Under the pieces are notes generated by a model. That model had not been told where the DNA came from, ran no database searches, and saw nothing but the letters and a program-made list of their open reading frames with translations. A program made the position numbers and the translations under genes. 64,000 bases of DNA from Nostoc spongiaeforme FACHB-130 (lineage in GTDB: Bacteria; Cyanobacteriota; Cyanobacteriia; Cyanobacteriales; Nostocaceae): the NCBI RefSeq assembly GCF_014698475.1, contig NZ_JACJTB010000004.1, forward strand, positions 184,984-248,983. Direction: 5' to 3'. Shown piece by piece: positions 18,906 through 27,800 of the stretch (within the stretch, counting starts at the first letter, position 1; each line of letters begins with the position of its first letter).

Positions 18906-19724
18906 TTATGGTGATGCTTTAGCGGGTTTCAAATTTCTGGCCTTATAGAAGGTTTCTAAACTTTGGCGATCGCCAACGAAACGCCAATGCCAAGGTTCAT
19001 AACTCACACCTTGGATATTATCTTGAGGAAAAGACAACTCAAAACCAAAGCGGGCGGCGTTTGCTTGTAGCCAGCCAAAAGCTTTGGTTTGATCAAAGTT
19101 AGCCTGAAGATTAGTGGCGGGTACGGCTCCGTCTCCGATATCTACCGCATAACCTGTGTGATGCTCACTATGGCCTGGTGGCGCACTGAGGGCGGCTCTT
19201 TGGGCCGGGGTTTGATTGCGTTGCGCCCCGACTTCAAAAAATAATTGCTCTTGTTCTTTCACAGAGCGAAAGCCGGAAATTGGCACTAAAATTACCCCAG
19301 CACTCCGCGCGGCTTGAGTCATGGCGCGAAACTTTTCGGCCGCGCCTTTTCGCATTCGGATGCGGCGATCGCCTGTAATTGCTACTAACTCTGACTCTGG
19401 TGCTTCTGGGTAAGCTAAATGTCCCAACACCGCATTATTATCTTGGGGATTTGCTGAGTTAGTCGCGCCGGGAGTGGTGACAATTGAGGAATCTGCTGGT
19501 GAAGATGAAGAATCAGTGATTTTTTTCGGTGTAGTGAGAGAAAAGAAAAAGCCACTAACTACAGCCAGCAAGATAAATCCCGCGACTCCCCCAATAATCA
19601 GAACTAAAGGTTTTAAGGGTGTTTTGGACGAGACATCAGGAGTATCGCGTAAAGCTACTGGAATGTCATCACCAGAATCACCGGACGAATTTGGGGCTTT
19701 TCCAGAAAACCCAGCTTTATTCAA
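18906..19724 (-). CDS. D-alanyl-D-alanine carboxypeptidase, VanY / M15B family
   Basis: Trims the terminal D-Ala of peptidoglycan peptides in the periplasm. A 272-residue protein with a transmembrane anchor at about residues 40-66 (LVLIIGGVAGFILLAVVSGFFFSL) and a Ser/Pro-rich linker. The zinc peptidase domain has SGFRSVKEQEQLF, GHSEHHTGYAVDIGDG (the His and Asp ligands) and WHWRFVG with the third ligand His. All key residues are present. It is a cell-wall enzyme; nothing in the sequence suggests a vancomycin-resistance cluster. Confidence 0.9.
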   Translation of the reverse strand: MNKAGFSGKAPNSSGDSGDDIPVALRDTPDVSSKTPLKPLVLIIGGVAGFILLAVVSGFFFSLTTPKKITDSSSSPADSSIVTTPGATNSANPQDNNAVLGHLAYPEAPESELVAITGDRRIRMRKGAAEKFRAMTQAARSAGVILVPISGFRSVKEQEQLFFEVGAQRNQTPAQRAALSAPPGHSEHHTGYAVDIGDGAVPATNLQANFDQTKAFGWLQANAARFGFELSFPQDNIQGVSYEPWHWRFVGDRQSLETFYKARNLKPAKASP

Positions 19725-19824
19725 GGGTTAACTCCTGCTTTTGTTCAAAATTCATAACAGACTGTAGACTGGACAGAGATTAGCATATTCGTTACATATT
19801 ACATCTGTCTTTGTTAGGGAAATT

Positions 19825-20742
19825 TTGGCAAACCTCCTAGAACTATACGTCAAACTGGCAGGCTTAATTTTAATCGGATTTTTCCTGGGACGGAAACTGC
19901 CTGCCGCAGTTCCACAGCGTTTGGGTCAGTTCCTTTTTTGGGTGGGAGTACCTGTAAGTATTGTGGCTTTTTTACGCCAAGCTGATCTATCGGCACAGAT
20001 TTGGATTGCACCTGCGATCGCTCATTTAGCGATTTTATTGGGTGCATTTTTGGCTTGGTTAACAATCAAAGGACAAGCTTATCTGACAAATACAACTTTT
20101 CAGCACCCAACTCAGGGAAGTTTTATCTTAGCGGCAATGGTCGGCAATACAGGTTATATCGGCTTTCCTGTGACTTTAGCAATGGTCGGTCAAGATTATT
20201 TTGCCTGGGCTTTATTCTACGATTTATTGGGGTCACTGTTTGGTGCTTATGGTTTGGGTGTCGCCCTCGCATCTCGTTATGGTGATGGTGGCACAAACTA
20301 TTGGCAAATGACTCAAGCTATTTTAATTAACCCAGCCTTGTGGAGTTTTGGCTTGGGTTTGTGGTTTCGCCAAATTAGTATTTCTCCGACGGCAGAATTT
20401 TATCTGGAAAAATCGGGTTGGATTGCTGTCGCTTTATCTTTAGTATTAATTGGAATGCGCCTTTCGCTGTTGACTTCTTGGCAAAATTTCCCCCAAGCCG
20501 CCATCAGTTTGGCAATCAAAATGCTTCTAGTTCCCCTGCTTCTCGGCAGTACTTTATCTTTATTTGGCGTGACTGGTTCCGCCGCTAAGGTAATTGTTTT
20601 ACAAATGGCAATGCCGCCAGCTTTTGCAACAATGGTGCTGGCTGAAACTTTCAATCTTGACCGTAATCTCGCCGTGACTTCCCTAGCCTTGGGAGTCTTG
20701 CTGTTGTTGGTGACTTTGCCTGTGTGGTTGTGGCTATTCTAA
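19825..20742 (+). CDS. AEC family transporter (auxin efflux carrier-like permease)
   Basis: A 305-residue integral membrane protein with about ten hydrophobic segments in two five-helix halves, as usual for AEC transporters. Recognisable features are FFLGRKLPAAVPQRLGQFLFWVGVP, AAMVGNTGYIGFPV (the crossover motif with Asn-Gly) and LQMAMPPAFATMVLAETFNLD in the second half. The substrate is unknown; bacterial members often export dicarboxylates or similar anions. The start is TTG at 19825 (MANLLELYVKL); no upstream ATG fits, and the start is somewhat uncertain. Confidence 0.85.
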   Translation: MANLLELYVKLAGLILIGFFLGRKLPAAVPQRLGQFLFWVGVPVSIVAFLRQADLSAQIWIAPAIAHLAILLGAFLAWLTIKGQAYLTNTTFQHPTQGSFILAAMVGNTGYIGFPVTLAMVGQDYFAWALFYDLLGSLFGAYGLGVALASRYGDGGTNYWQMTQAILINPALWSFGLGLWFRQISISPTAEFYLEKSGWIAVALSLVLIGMRLSLLTSWQNFPQAAISLAIKMLLVPLLLGSTLSLFGVTGSAAKVIVLQMAMPPAFATMVLAETFNLDRNLAVTSLALGVLLLLVTLPVWLWLF

Positions 20743-20775
20743 ATTTTAGATTTTGGATTTTAGATTTTAGATTGG
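20743..20775. repeat. TTTTAGATTTTGGATTTTAGATT repeat
   Basis: Tandem variants of the 7-base unit TTTTAGA directly after the AEC stop. The same unit appears at 36431-36571 and near 51063. Confidence 0.55.
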
Positions 20776-20802
20776 TAAATTCAGTTGTAGGGCAATAATT
20801 TG

Positions 20803-21321
20803 TCAGCAGAGTTGACTTAACTTTGTTGCCAAATCTGCGGGACTGGTATGTTCGTAATGTTCAAAGGGTTGGTGAATCCAAGGATTATCCGGTAAGTAAT
20901 CGACGTAATAATCAGGTTTAATTACTGAACAGGCTTTATACCAAACGACGGCGCTGCGAATTTCCGCAATTGAGGAATCGACATTTTCCCGTAACCAAGG
21001 ACTTGTCTGTTGAAGGGTAATCCCAGAGTCTACCAAGTCGTCAATTAACAGAATATGGGAACCTAACTTTTCTGTGGTCATGGTCAAATGATGGGAAAAA
21101 GTGAGATTACCTCGCTCTTGTTTACCGGGGCCGCTATAAGATGATGTCGCTAAAATGGCTAATGGCTGTTGATAAATCCGAGAAATAATATCTCCAACTC
21201 GCAGTCCGCCTCTGGCTAGACAGACAATTTGGTTGAATTGCCAACCAGATTGATATATCTGAACCGCCAGTTGTTCGATTTTATAGTGATATTCTGACCA
21301 AGAAACGTAAAGGTCTGGCAT
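20803..21321 (-). CDS. Phosphoribosyltransferase family protein
   Basis: A 172-residue type I PRTase-fold protein. The PRPP-binding motif is HILLIDDLVDSGITL (about residues 88-102), and the earlier loop CLARGGLRVGDIIS fits the pyrophosphate loop. Purine salvage enzymes of the xanthine/guanine (Gpt) type look similar (VSWSEYHYKIEQLA at the N-terminus and the PDYYVDY stretch near the C-terminus), so xanthine-guanine salvage is plausible. Substrate specificity is not proven by sequence. It stands alone, converging on the AEC gene. Confidence 0.75.
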   Translation of the reverse strand: MPDLYVSWSEYHYKIEQLAVQIYQSGWQFNQIVCLARGGLRVGDIISRIYQQPLAILATSSYSGPGKQERGNLTFSHHLTMTTEKLGSHILLIDDLVDSGITLQQTSPWLRENVDSSIAEIRSAVVWYKACSVIKPDYYVDYLPDNPWIHQPFEHYEHTSPADLATKLSQLC

Positions 21322-21392
21322 AAAAAAAGAGATTTTGAGGTAATACTGATAGCGATCGCAAACTTTTTATTTTAATCCGAGCCTCAGATATT

Positions 21393-22841
21393 ATGAACGA
21401 TTCTGCCGATAATTCTGCTCAAAATCCGGCTTTGAGTCCAAAACTGGATTTTAAAACAAAATTAGCTTATGGTGCAGGTGATTTAGGCCCAGCAATTACG
21501 GCTAATATTTCGATATTTTTCTTGTTAGTTTTCTTTACAAATGTCGCTGGGATTCCCGCCGGGTTAGCTGGGAGTGTGTTGTTGATTGGCAAAATCTGGG
21601 ACGCAGTTAATGATCCATTTGTCGGATTATTAACAGATAAAACCAAATCTCGGCGCTGGGGTCGTCGGTTACCTTGGATGTTCTATGGTGCAATTCCTTT
21701 TGGGATTTTCTTTTTCTTGCAGTGGATTGTACCGCAATTTAGCAGCGATCGCAGTACAAATATGTGGGCTTTGTTTTGGTATTACGTTGTGATTGGGTTG
21801 ATATCTCAGGTGTTTTACACCGTCGTGAATTTGCCTTACACAGCCATGACTCCTGAACTCACCCAAGATTATGATGAACGCACTAGTCTGAACAGTTTTC
21901 GCTTTACTTTTTCGATTGGTGGCAGTATTTTATCGCTGATTTTAGCGCAAATAGTTTTTTCACAGATTCCTGACCGTCAACAACAGTATTTTATCTTAGC
22001 GGTGATTTGTACGGTAATTTCTGTGGTTTCTTTATATTGGTGCGTTTTTGGAGTGCGCGATCGCATTTTAGCTTTTGAAGCCAAACGCATTCAACAAGAA
22101 GAACCTCCATCAATCCCATTTTTTGAACAGTTAAAAATTGTTTTTACCAATCGCCCATTTTTATTTGTCATTGGCATATATCTATTTTCTTGGCTGGCTG
22201 TGCAAATTACAGCCAGCATCATTCCTTATTTTGTCATCAACTGTATGAAACTAAAAGAAGCAGATGTACCAACAGTCATGATTGCTGTCCAAGGCACTGC
22301 TTTAATTATGTTATTTGTGTGGAGTAATTTAAGTAAAAAAATCGGTAAAAAAATTGTTTATTTTCTAGGCATGAGTTTATGGATTATTGCCGCCGCCGGA
22401 CTATTTTTTTTACAAGCTGACCAATTGGTTTTAATGTATATTATGGCTATGATGGCTGGCGTAGGAGTATCTACCGCCTATTTAGTTCCTTGGTCAATGA
22501 TTCCCGATGTAATTGAATTAGACGAACTGCAAACAGGACAACGCCGCGAAGGTATATTTTATGGCTTCATGGTTTTGTTACAGAAATTTGGGTTAGCATT
22601 CGGATTATTTCTTGTTGGTAACGCCTTACAATCTGCTGGTTTTAAAGAAGCTGTAGCGGGACAAAGCACTTTACCAATTCAACCAGAATCAGCACTCACA
22701 GCTATTCGCCTGGCTGTCGGCCCTATACCCACTGTTTGTTTAATTTGTGGTTTAGTTTTGACATATTTTTACCCCATTACTAAGGAAATGCACGCGGAAA
22801 TATTGTTAAAACTCAGAGAACGTCAGACAAACAAGTCGTAA
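21393..22841 (+). CDS. MFS transporter, glycoside-pentoside-hexuronide (GPH) type
   Basis: A 482-residue protein with about twelve transmembrane segments. It has the GPH hallmarks LAYGAGDLGPAI near the N-terminus, IWDAVNDPFVGLLTDKTKSRRWGRRLPWMFYGAIPFG in the first cytoplasmic loop, and PYTAMTPELTQDYDERTSLNSFR. These transporters usually carry sugars with Na+ or H+. The cargo is unknown and there is no sugar-catabolic neighbour. The start ATG at 21393 is in the divergent gap with the PRTase gene. Confidence 0.85.
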   Translation: MNDSADNSAQNPALSPKLDFKTKLAYGAGDLGPAITANISIFFLLVFFTNVAGIPAGLAGSVLLIGKIWDAVNDPFVGLLTDKTKSRRWGRRLPWMFYGAIPFGIFFFLQWIVPQFSSDRSTNMWALFWYYVVIGLISQVFYTVVNLPYTAMTPELTQDYDERTSLNSFRFTFSIGGSILSLILAQIVFSQIPDRQQQYFILAVICTVISVVSLYWCVFGVRDRILAFEAKRIQQEEPPSIPFFEQLKIVFTNRPFLFVIGIYLFSWLAVQITASIIPYFVINCMKLKEADVPTVMIAVQGTALIMLFVWSNLSKKIGKKIVYFLGMSLWIIAAAGLFFLQADQLVLMYIMAMMAGVGVSTAYLVPWSMIPDVIELDELQTGQRREGIFYGFMVLLQKFGLAFGLFLVGNALQSAGFKEAVAGQSTLPIQPESALTAIRLAVGPIPTVCLICGLVLTYFYPITKEMHAEILLKLRERQTNKS

Positions 22842-22907
22842 ATAATTTTTGGCACTATTTGGACTGAAACTATCTACAAATATGTCTTTAATAGTATAGA
22901 ACTACAA

Positions 22908-22938
22908 GATTCCGGACTTCTTAAAAAAGTCGGGAATC
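22908..22938. terminator. CCCGACTTT hairpin repeat, copy 2
   Basis: Imperfect dyad GATTCCGGACTTCTT / AAAGTCGGGAATC after the GPH gene and before the amidotransferase gene. It is related to copies at 11412 and 56418. A TCCGGA hexamer here is part of the stem and is not read as a DIF promoter element. Confidence 0.55.
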
Positions 22939-22993
22939 TGAAAGTCTGACAGTTTTCTCAGATCAAACATCCTCAAACTCATAGTTACTAATT

Positions 22994-23761
22994 ATGTGCC
23001 AGCTGCTAGGGATGAACTGCAATGTACCCACAGATATTTGCTTTTCCTTTGAAGGTTTTTCTGCACGAGGAGGCAAAACAGATGATCATAGCGATGGTTG
23101 GGGTATTGCATTTTTTGAAGGAAAAGGATGTCGCTTATTGTTAGATGATAAACCTTCTGTGACATCTCCCATAGCAGATTTAGTCAGGCGCTATCCCATC
23201 CACTCTACTCATGTGATTGCCCATATCCGTAAAGCAACTCAGGGAGAAGTAGCTTTAAGAAACTGTCATCCCTTCCAACGAGAATTGTGGGGTAGGTATT
23301 GGGTATTTGCCCATAACGGCAATTTACCAGATTATCATCCCCGGAATATGGGTTTTTACGAACCGGTGGGTGATACCGACAGTGAAAAAGCCTTCTGTAT
23401 TATGTTAGAAACTCTCCGAGAGGCTTTTCCTAATGGTAAACCGCCTTTAGAAAAACTTAATGTTGTTCTGCGTCAAATTACGGCAGAAATCGCCCAAGTC
23501 GGTGTTTTTAACTATTTATTGTCGGATGGAGAACATTTTTTTGCCCATTGTTCGACAAAACTCTCTTACATTGTCCGTCAAGCCCCCTTCGCCGCAGCCC
23601 ACTTGATAGATCAAGATATGACGGTGGATTTTCGGGAGTTAACTTCCCCACGCGATCGCGTCGCTGTTATCGCCACTACCCCACTCACCGATAACGAAGT
23701 TTGGACAACCATCCAACCAGGAGAATTACTCGTCTTTCAAGACGGTTTACCCCAGAAATAA
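22994..23761 (+). CDS. Class II glutamine amidotransferase (YafJ-like)
   Basis: A 255-residue single-domain Ntn-type glutaminase. Met is followed by the nucleophilic Cys2 (MCQLLGMNC). Then DDHSDGWGIAFFEG, HVIAHIRKATQGEV (equivalent of the substrate-binding Arg loop), NCHPFQRELWGRYWVFAHNGNL (Asn/Gly oxyanion region) and DTDSEKAFC. The family includes YafJ and the EgtC hydrolase of ergothioneine synthesis. No other ergothioneine gene is nearby, so the substrate is unassigned. Confidence 0.88.
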   Translation: MCQLLGMNCNVPTDICFSFEGFSARGGKTDDHSDGWGIAFFEGKGCRLLLDDKPSVTSPIADLVRRYPIHSTHVIAHIRKATQGEVALRNCHPFQRELWGRYWVFAHNGNLPDYHPRNMGFYEPVGDTDSEKAFCIMLETLREAFPNGKPPLEKLNVVLRQITAEIAQVGVFNYLLSDGEHFFAHCSTKLSYIVRQAPFAAAHLIDQDMTVDFRELTSPRDRVAVIATTPLTDNEVWTTIQPGELLVFQDGLPQK

Positions 23762-24826
23762 CCAGAGTGTATGGATGACAATTTATTTTTGATTCATCAT
23801 CAATAACATTAGTATCTTTATAGTCTGCCATCAGGGCAAATCTGCTACTGATCGCCATTACCATATTTGTTTGCTATCAAAAAGGGAATAGTACACAAAT
23901 GTAAATATTGTTATGCCTATGTAGATATCTTGAGTAGTGACTGTAAAGAGTATGTAAAGATGCTTTTAGTGAGAATAGACACCTCAGTAAATATACAGTA
24001 CAATTGCAATAAATTATTTAAATAATAATAGCTTCTAAGCTAAATAATCATAAGTAGCAGCCCATAATTTAAGTGTGGGACTGATTTGGCTGTCCAATAC
24101 ATCTTTAAGCTTGATTTTTTGATAATTAATTAGCGATCGCTAATGATCAAAGGATGGTTGAAATAAAGCCTAAATATGAGTACTTTTCTGGGAATTCATA
24201 AAGGCATAGAGAATGCAGAGATAAATCACAGTTAAACATATCATCCCGACAAGGTTGACTCAAATAATACAGCTATTAGGCAGCTAAAAGCCACATTCAC
24301 TCTAAGAATAGGCTCTAAGAGTTGAGTAATTTTTCTGGCTAAAGATTAAGATGTCGGCAAGATGAGAAAAATTAGTGTTTTCTCGTCTTAAATTCTATGG
24401 AATTTGCTAGATATTGCTAAAGCTTATTGGTTATCAATAGATATACTCCTGTTGCTAAAAAATTGTTCATAAACTTTTCAGAAGTACGTTACATATTAAT
24501 TAATAATCAACTCTTTTAAAGCATCTACTACGTGTATATGTTTCTTGAAACTTAATAGGGAAAACTTTATAAAAAATTACTTTGTTATGTAATCTAAATA
24601 TGCTTTAGTTAAATATGTTTCTACTTAGTTAATGCGACAGCAAAAGCCAACATTATGTTGCGAAATGTGCCTTTAAAATTAAACCGAATTGTATTGCTTC
24701 TATACTCACGCAAAAAATGCTGAAAGCATCGGCTATCGGTATATTTTTTGTTGTTTCCAATAGCAAAATCTGTAATTTGATAACTTTCAACTGACTGAAA
24801 CAATCAATTTATTTTAGGTAAAAGTT
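23762..24826. other. Long AT-rich region upstream of the RTX-like gene
   Basis: About 1065 bases without a supported gene. It is AT-rich, with one HIP1 octamer near 24133. A 60-codon minus-strand frame at 24621-24803 has no family features and is not called. The last bases before the RTX-like ATG lack a strong Shine-Dalgarno (TTTAGGTAAAAGTT). A long leader could house regulation, but I see no specific element. Confidence 0.4.
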
Positions 24827-27800
24827 ATGGCAATTAATGGCACTAATGGCGATGATAATCTCATCGGCACAGCTGGTGATGAGATTATTAGAGGCTTTGC
24901 CGGGAATGATAATTTATCAGGTAATGGGGGCAACGATATTCTAGAGGGTGGCGCTGGAGATGATAATATTTCCAGTTTTGCTACCTCTGGTAATAGCATC
25001 CTTGATGGTGGATTAGGCGACGATGTATTAGATGTGGATCAGTCAAGTGGTGATAACTTACTTGATGGTGGTGCAGGTGATGATTATCTCTCCGCAGTAG
25101 GTTCCTCTGGGGTTAACGTTCTCAACGGTGGTGGTGGAGAAGATATCTTAAATGCGGATCAGTCAACAGGCAATAACCTGCTGAATGGTGGTGCTAATGA
25201 TGATTTTCTGTCGGCGATCGCTTCTGAAGGTAATAACATCCTCAATGCTGGAGGCGGTAACGACACCCTAAATATCAATCAGTCCGACGGCGATAACACC
25301 CTTGAAGGTGGTGCTGGTAATGATGAACTGTCGGCTGTCGGTGCGTTTGGTAATAACACCCTTAATGGTGGAGATGGTGACGACACATTAAATGCAGACG
25401 ATTCCACAGGCAATAACATCCTCAATGGTGATGGGGGTGCTGATTACATTACGGCTGTGGCTTCATCTGGTAACAACATCCTCAACGGTGGTGCAGGTAC
25501 TGATACCTTAGATGTCACCGATTCCACAGGGGATAACCAGCTCAACGGGAATGGCGGAGACGATATCCTGACAGCTTATCGTTCCGAAGGTGATAACACC
25601 CTCAACGGTGGTGCAGGCGACGACACCTTAGATGTGGATCAGTCCAGTGGCGCTAACACCCTGGATGGTGGTATCGGTGATGATTCTTTGTTTGCGATCG
25701 ATTCTTCTGGGGACAATACTCTCTCTGGTGGTGATGGAGAAGATATCTTAAACGCAGACCAATCAACAGGCAATAACTTACTTGATGGTGGTGCTGATGA
25801 TGATGATCTTTCTGCCGTTGGTTCTGAAGGTAATAATACCCTCGATGGTGGAGGTGGTGACGACATCCTAAATATCAGTCAGTCCGATGGCGACAACCTA
25901 CTTGAAGGTCGTAGTGGTAATGATGAACTGTCGGCTGTTGGTGCGTTTGGTAATAACATCCTCAATGGTGGCGCAGGCGACGATACATTAAATGCAGACG
26001 ATTCCACAGGCAATAACATCCTCAATGGTGATGGGGGTGCTGATTACATTACGGCTGTGGTTTCATCTGGTAACAACATCCTCAACGGTGGTGCAGGTAC
26101 TGATACCTTAGATGTCACCGATTCCACAGGGGATAACCAGCTCAACGGGAATGGCGGAGACGATATCCTGACAGCTTATCGTTCCGAAGGTGATAACACC
26201 CTCAACGGTGGTGCAGGCGACGATACCTTGGATGTGGATCAGTCCAGTGGCGCTAACACCCTGGATGGTGGTATCGGTGATGATTCTTTGTTTGCGATCG
26301 ATTCTTCTGGGGACAATACTCTCTCTGGTGGTGATGGAGAAGATATCTTAAACGCAGACCAATCAACAGGCAATAACTTACTTGATGGTGGTGCTGATGA
26401 TGATGATCTTTCTGCCGTTGGTTCTGAAGGTAATAATACCCTCGATGGTGGAGGTGGTGACGACATCCTAAATATCAGTCAGTCCGATGGCGACAACCTA
26501 CTTGAAGGTGATGCTGGTAATGATGAACTGTCGGCTGTTGGTGCGTTTGGTAATAACATCCTCAATGGTGGCGCAGGCGACGACATATTAAATGCTGACG
26601 ATTCCACAGGCAATAACATCTTAAATGGTGATGCAGGCGCTGACTATATTACGGCTGTGGCTTCATCTGGTAGGAACTTCCTCAATGGTGGCGAAAGTGA
26701 TGACACTTTAGATGTGACCGATTCCACAGGTGATAATGTCCTCAATGGCGCGAACGGTGACGATATCCTGACAGCTTATCGTTCTGAGGGTGATAACATC
26801 CTCGATGGTGGTGCAGGCGACGACACCTTGGATGTGGATCAGTCCAGTGGCGACAACTATCTTGATGGTAGTGTTGGTGATGATTTCTTATCGGCAATCA
26901 ATTCCACTGGAGATAATATTCTCTACGGTGGTGATGGAGAGGACATCTTAAACGCAGATCAATCCAGTGGCGATAATTACCTCTTCGGTGGTGCTGATGA
27001 TGATTATCTGTCTGCCGTTGGTTCCGAAGGCAATAACCTCCTGGATGGTGAAGATGGTAACGACACCTTAGTTATTGATCAGTCTACAGGCAATAACACC
27101 CTTGAAGGTGGTGCTGGTAACGATGAACTGTCGGCTGTCGGTGCGTTTGGCAATAACATCCTCAATGGTGGCGAAGGCGACGACACATTAAATGCTGACG
27201 ATTCCACAGGTAATAACACCCTCAACGGCGGTGCGGGAAATGACGAATTGTCTGCCCTTGGTGCATCCGGTAATAACACCCTCAACGGCGATGCGGGAAA
27301 TGACGCTATCTATGTCAGTACTGCCTTGCAACAGTCAGCCACCCTGGTAGTACAAACAGTTGATGGTGGCGCAGATAACGATTACCTTTTTGTTGATTAC
27401 AGCAACGCTACAGTCGGCATTACCTCCACATACAACTCTTCAAGCAATATTGGTAGAATCACCGCAGGCACAAATCAAGTTAACTACAGAAATATCGAAA
27501 GTCTAGAGCTGATTGGTACCGCCTACAATGACAACATTATAGGAACTAACGGCAACGATATACTTTCTGGTGGCAGTGGTGGCGATGATATTATCAACGG
27601 CGGCGCTGGTGATGATTATATTTCGGCGATTGGTTCTTCTGGTAATAACAACCTCAACGGTGGCGAAGGCGACGATAGGTTAACAGTGGATGAATCTACC
27701 GGGGATAACCTGCTGAATGGTGGTAGCGGTAATGATACTTTGTCTGCTTATCTTTCCACGGGTGATAACACTCTAATTGGTAATGTGGGTGACGACATAT

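Noticed and set aside
22911..22916. TCCGGA as a DIF promoter at the GPH-amidotransferase gap
   Set aside because: It is part of the stem of a CCCGACTTT-family hairpin, and no -10-like box follows at the right distance.
24621..24803. 60-codon minus-strand ORF upstream of the RTX-like gene, considered as a transposase fragment
   Set aside because: No recognisable catalytic or DNA-binding motif and no flanking inverted repeats.
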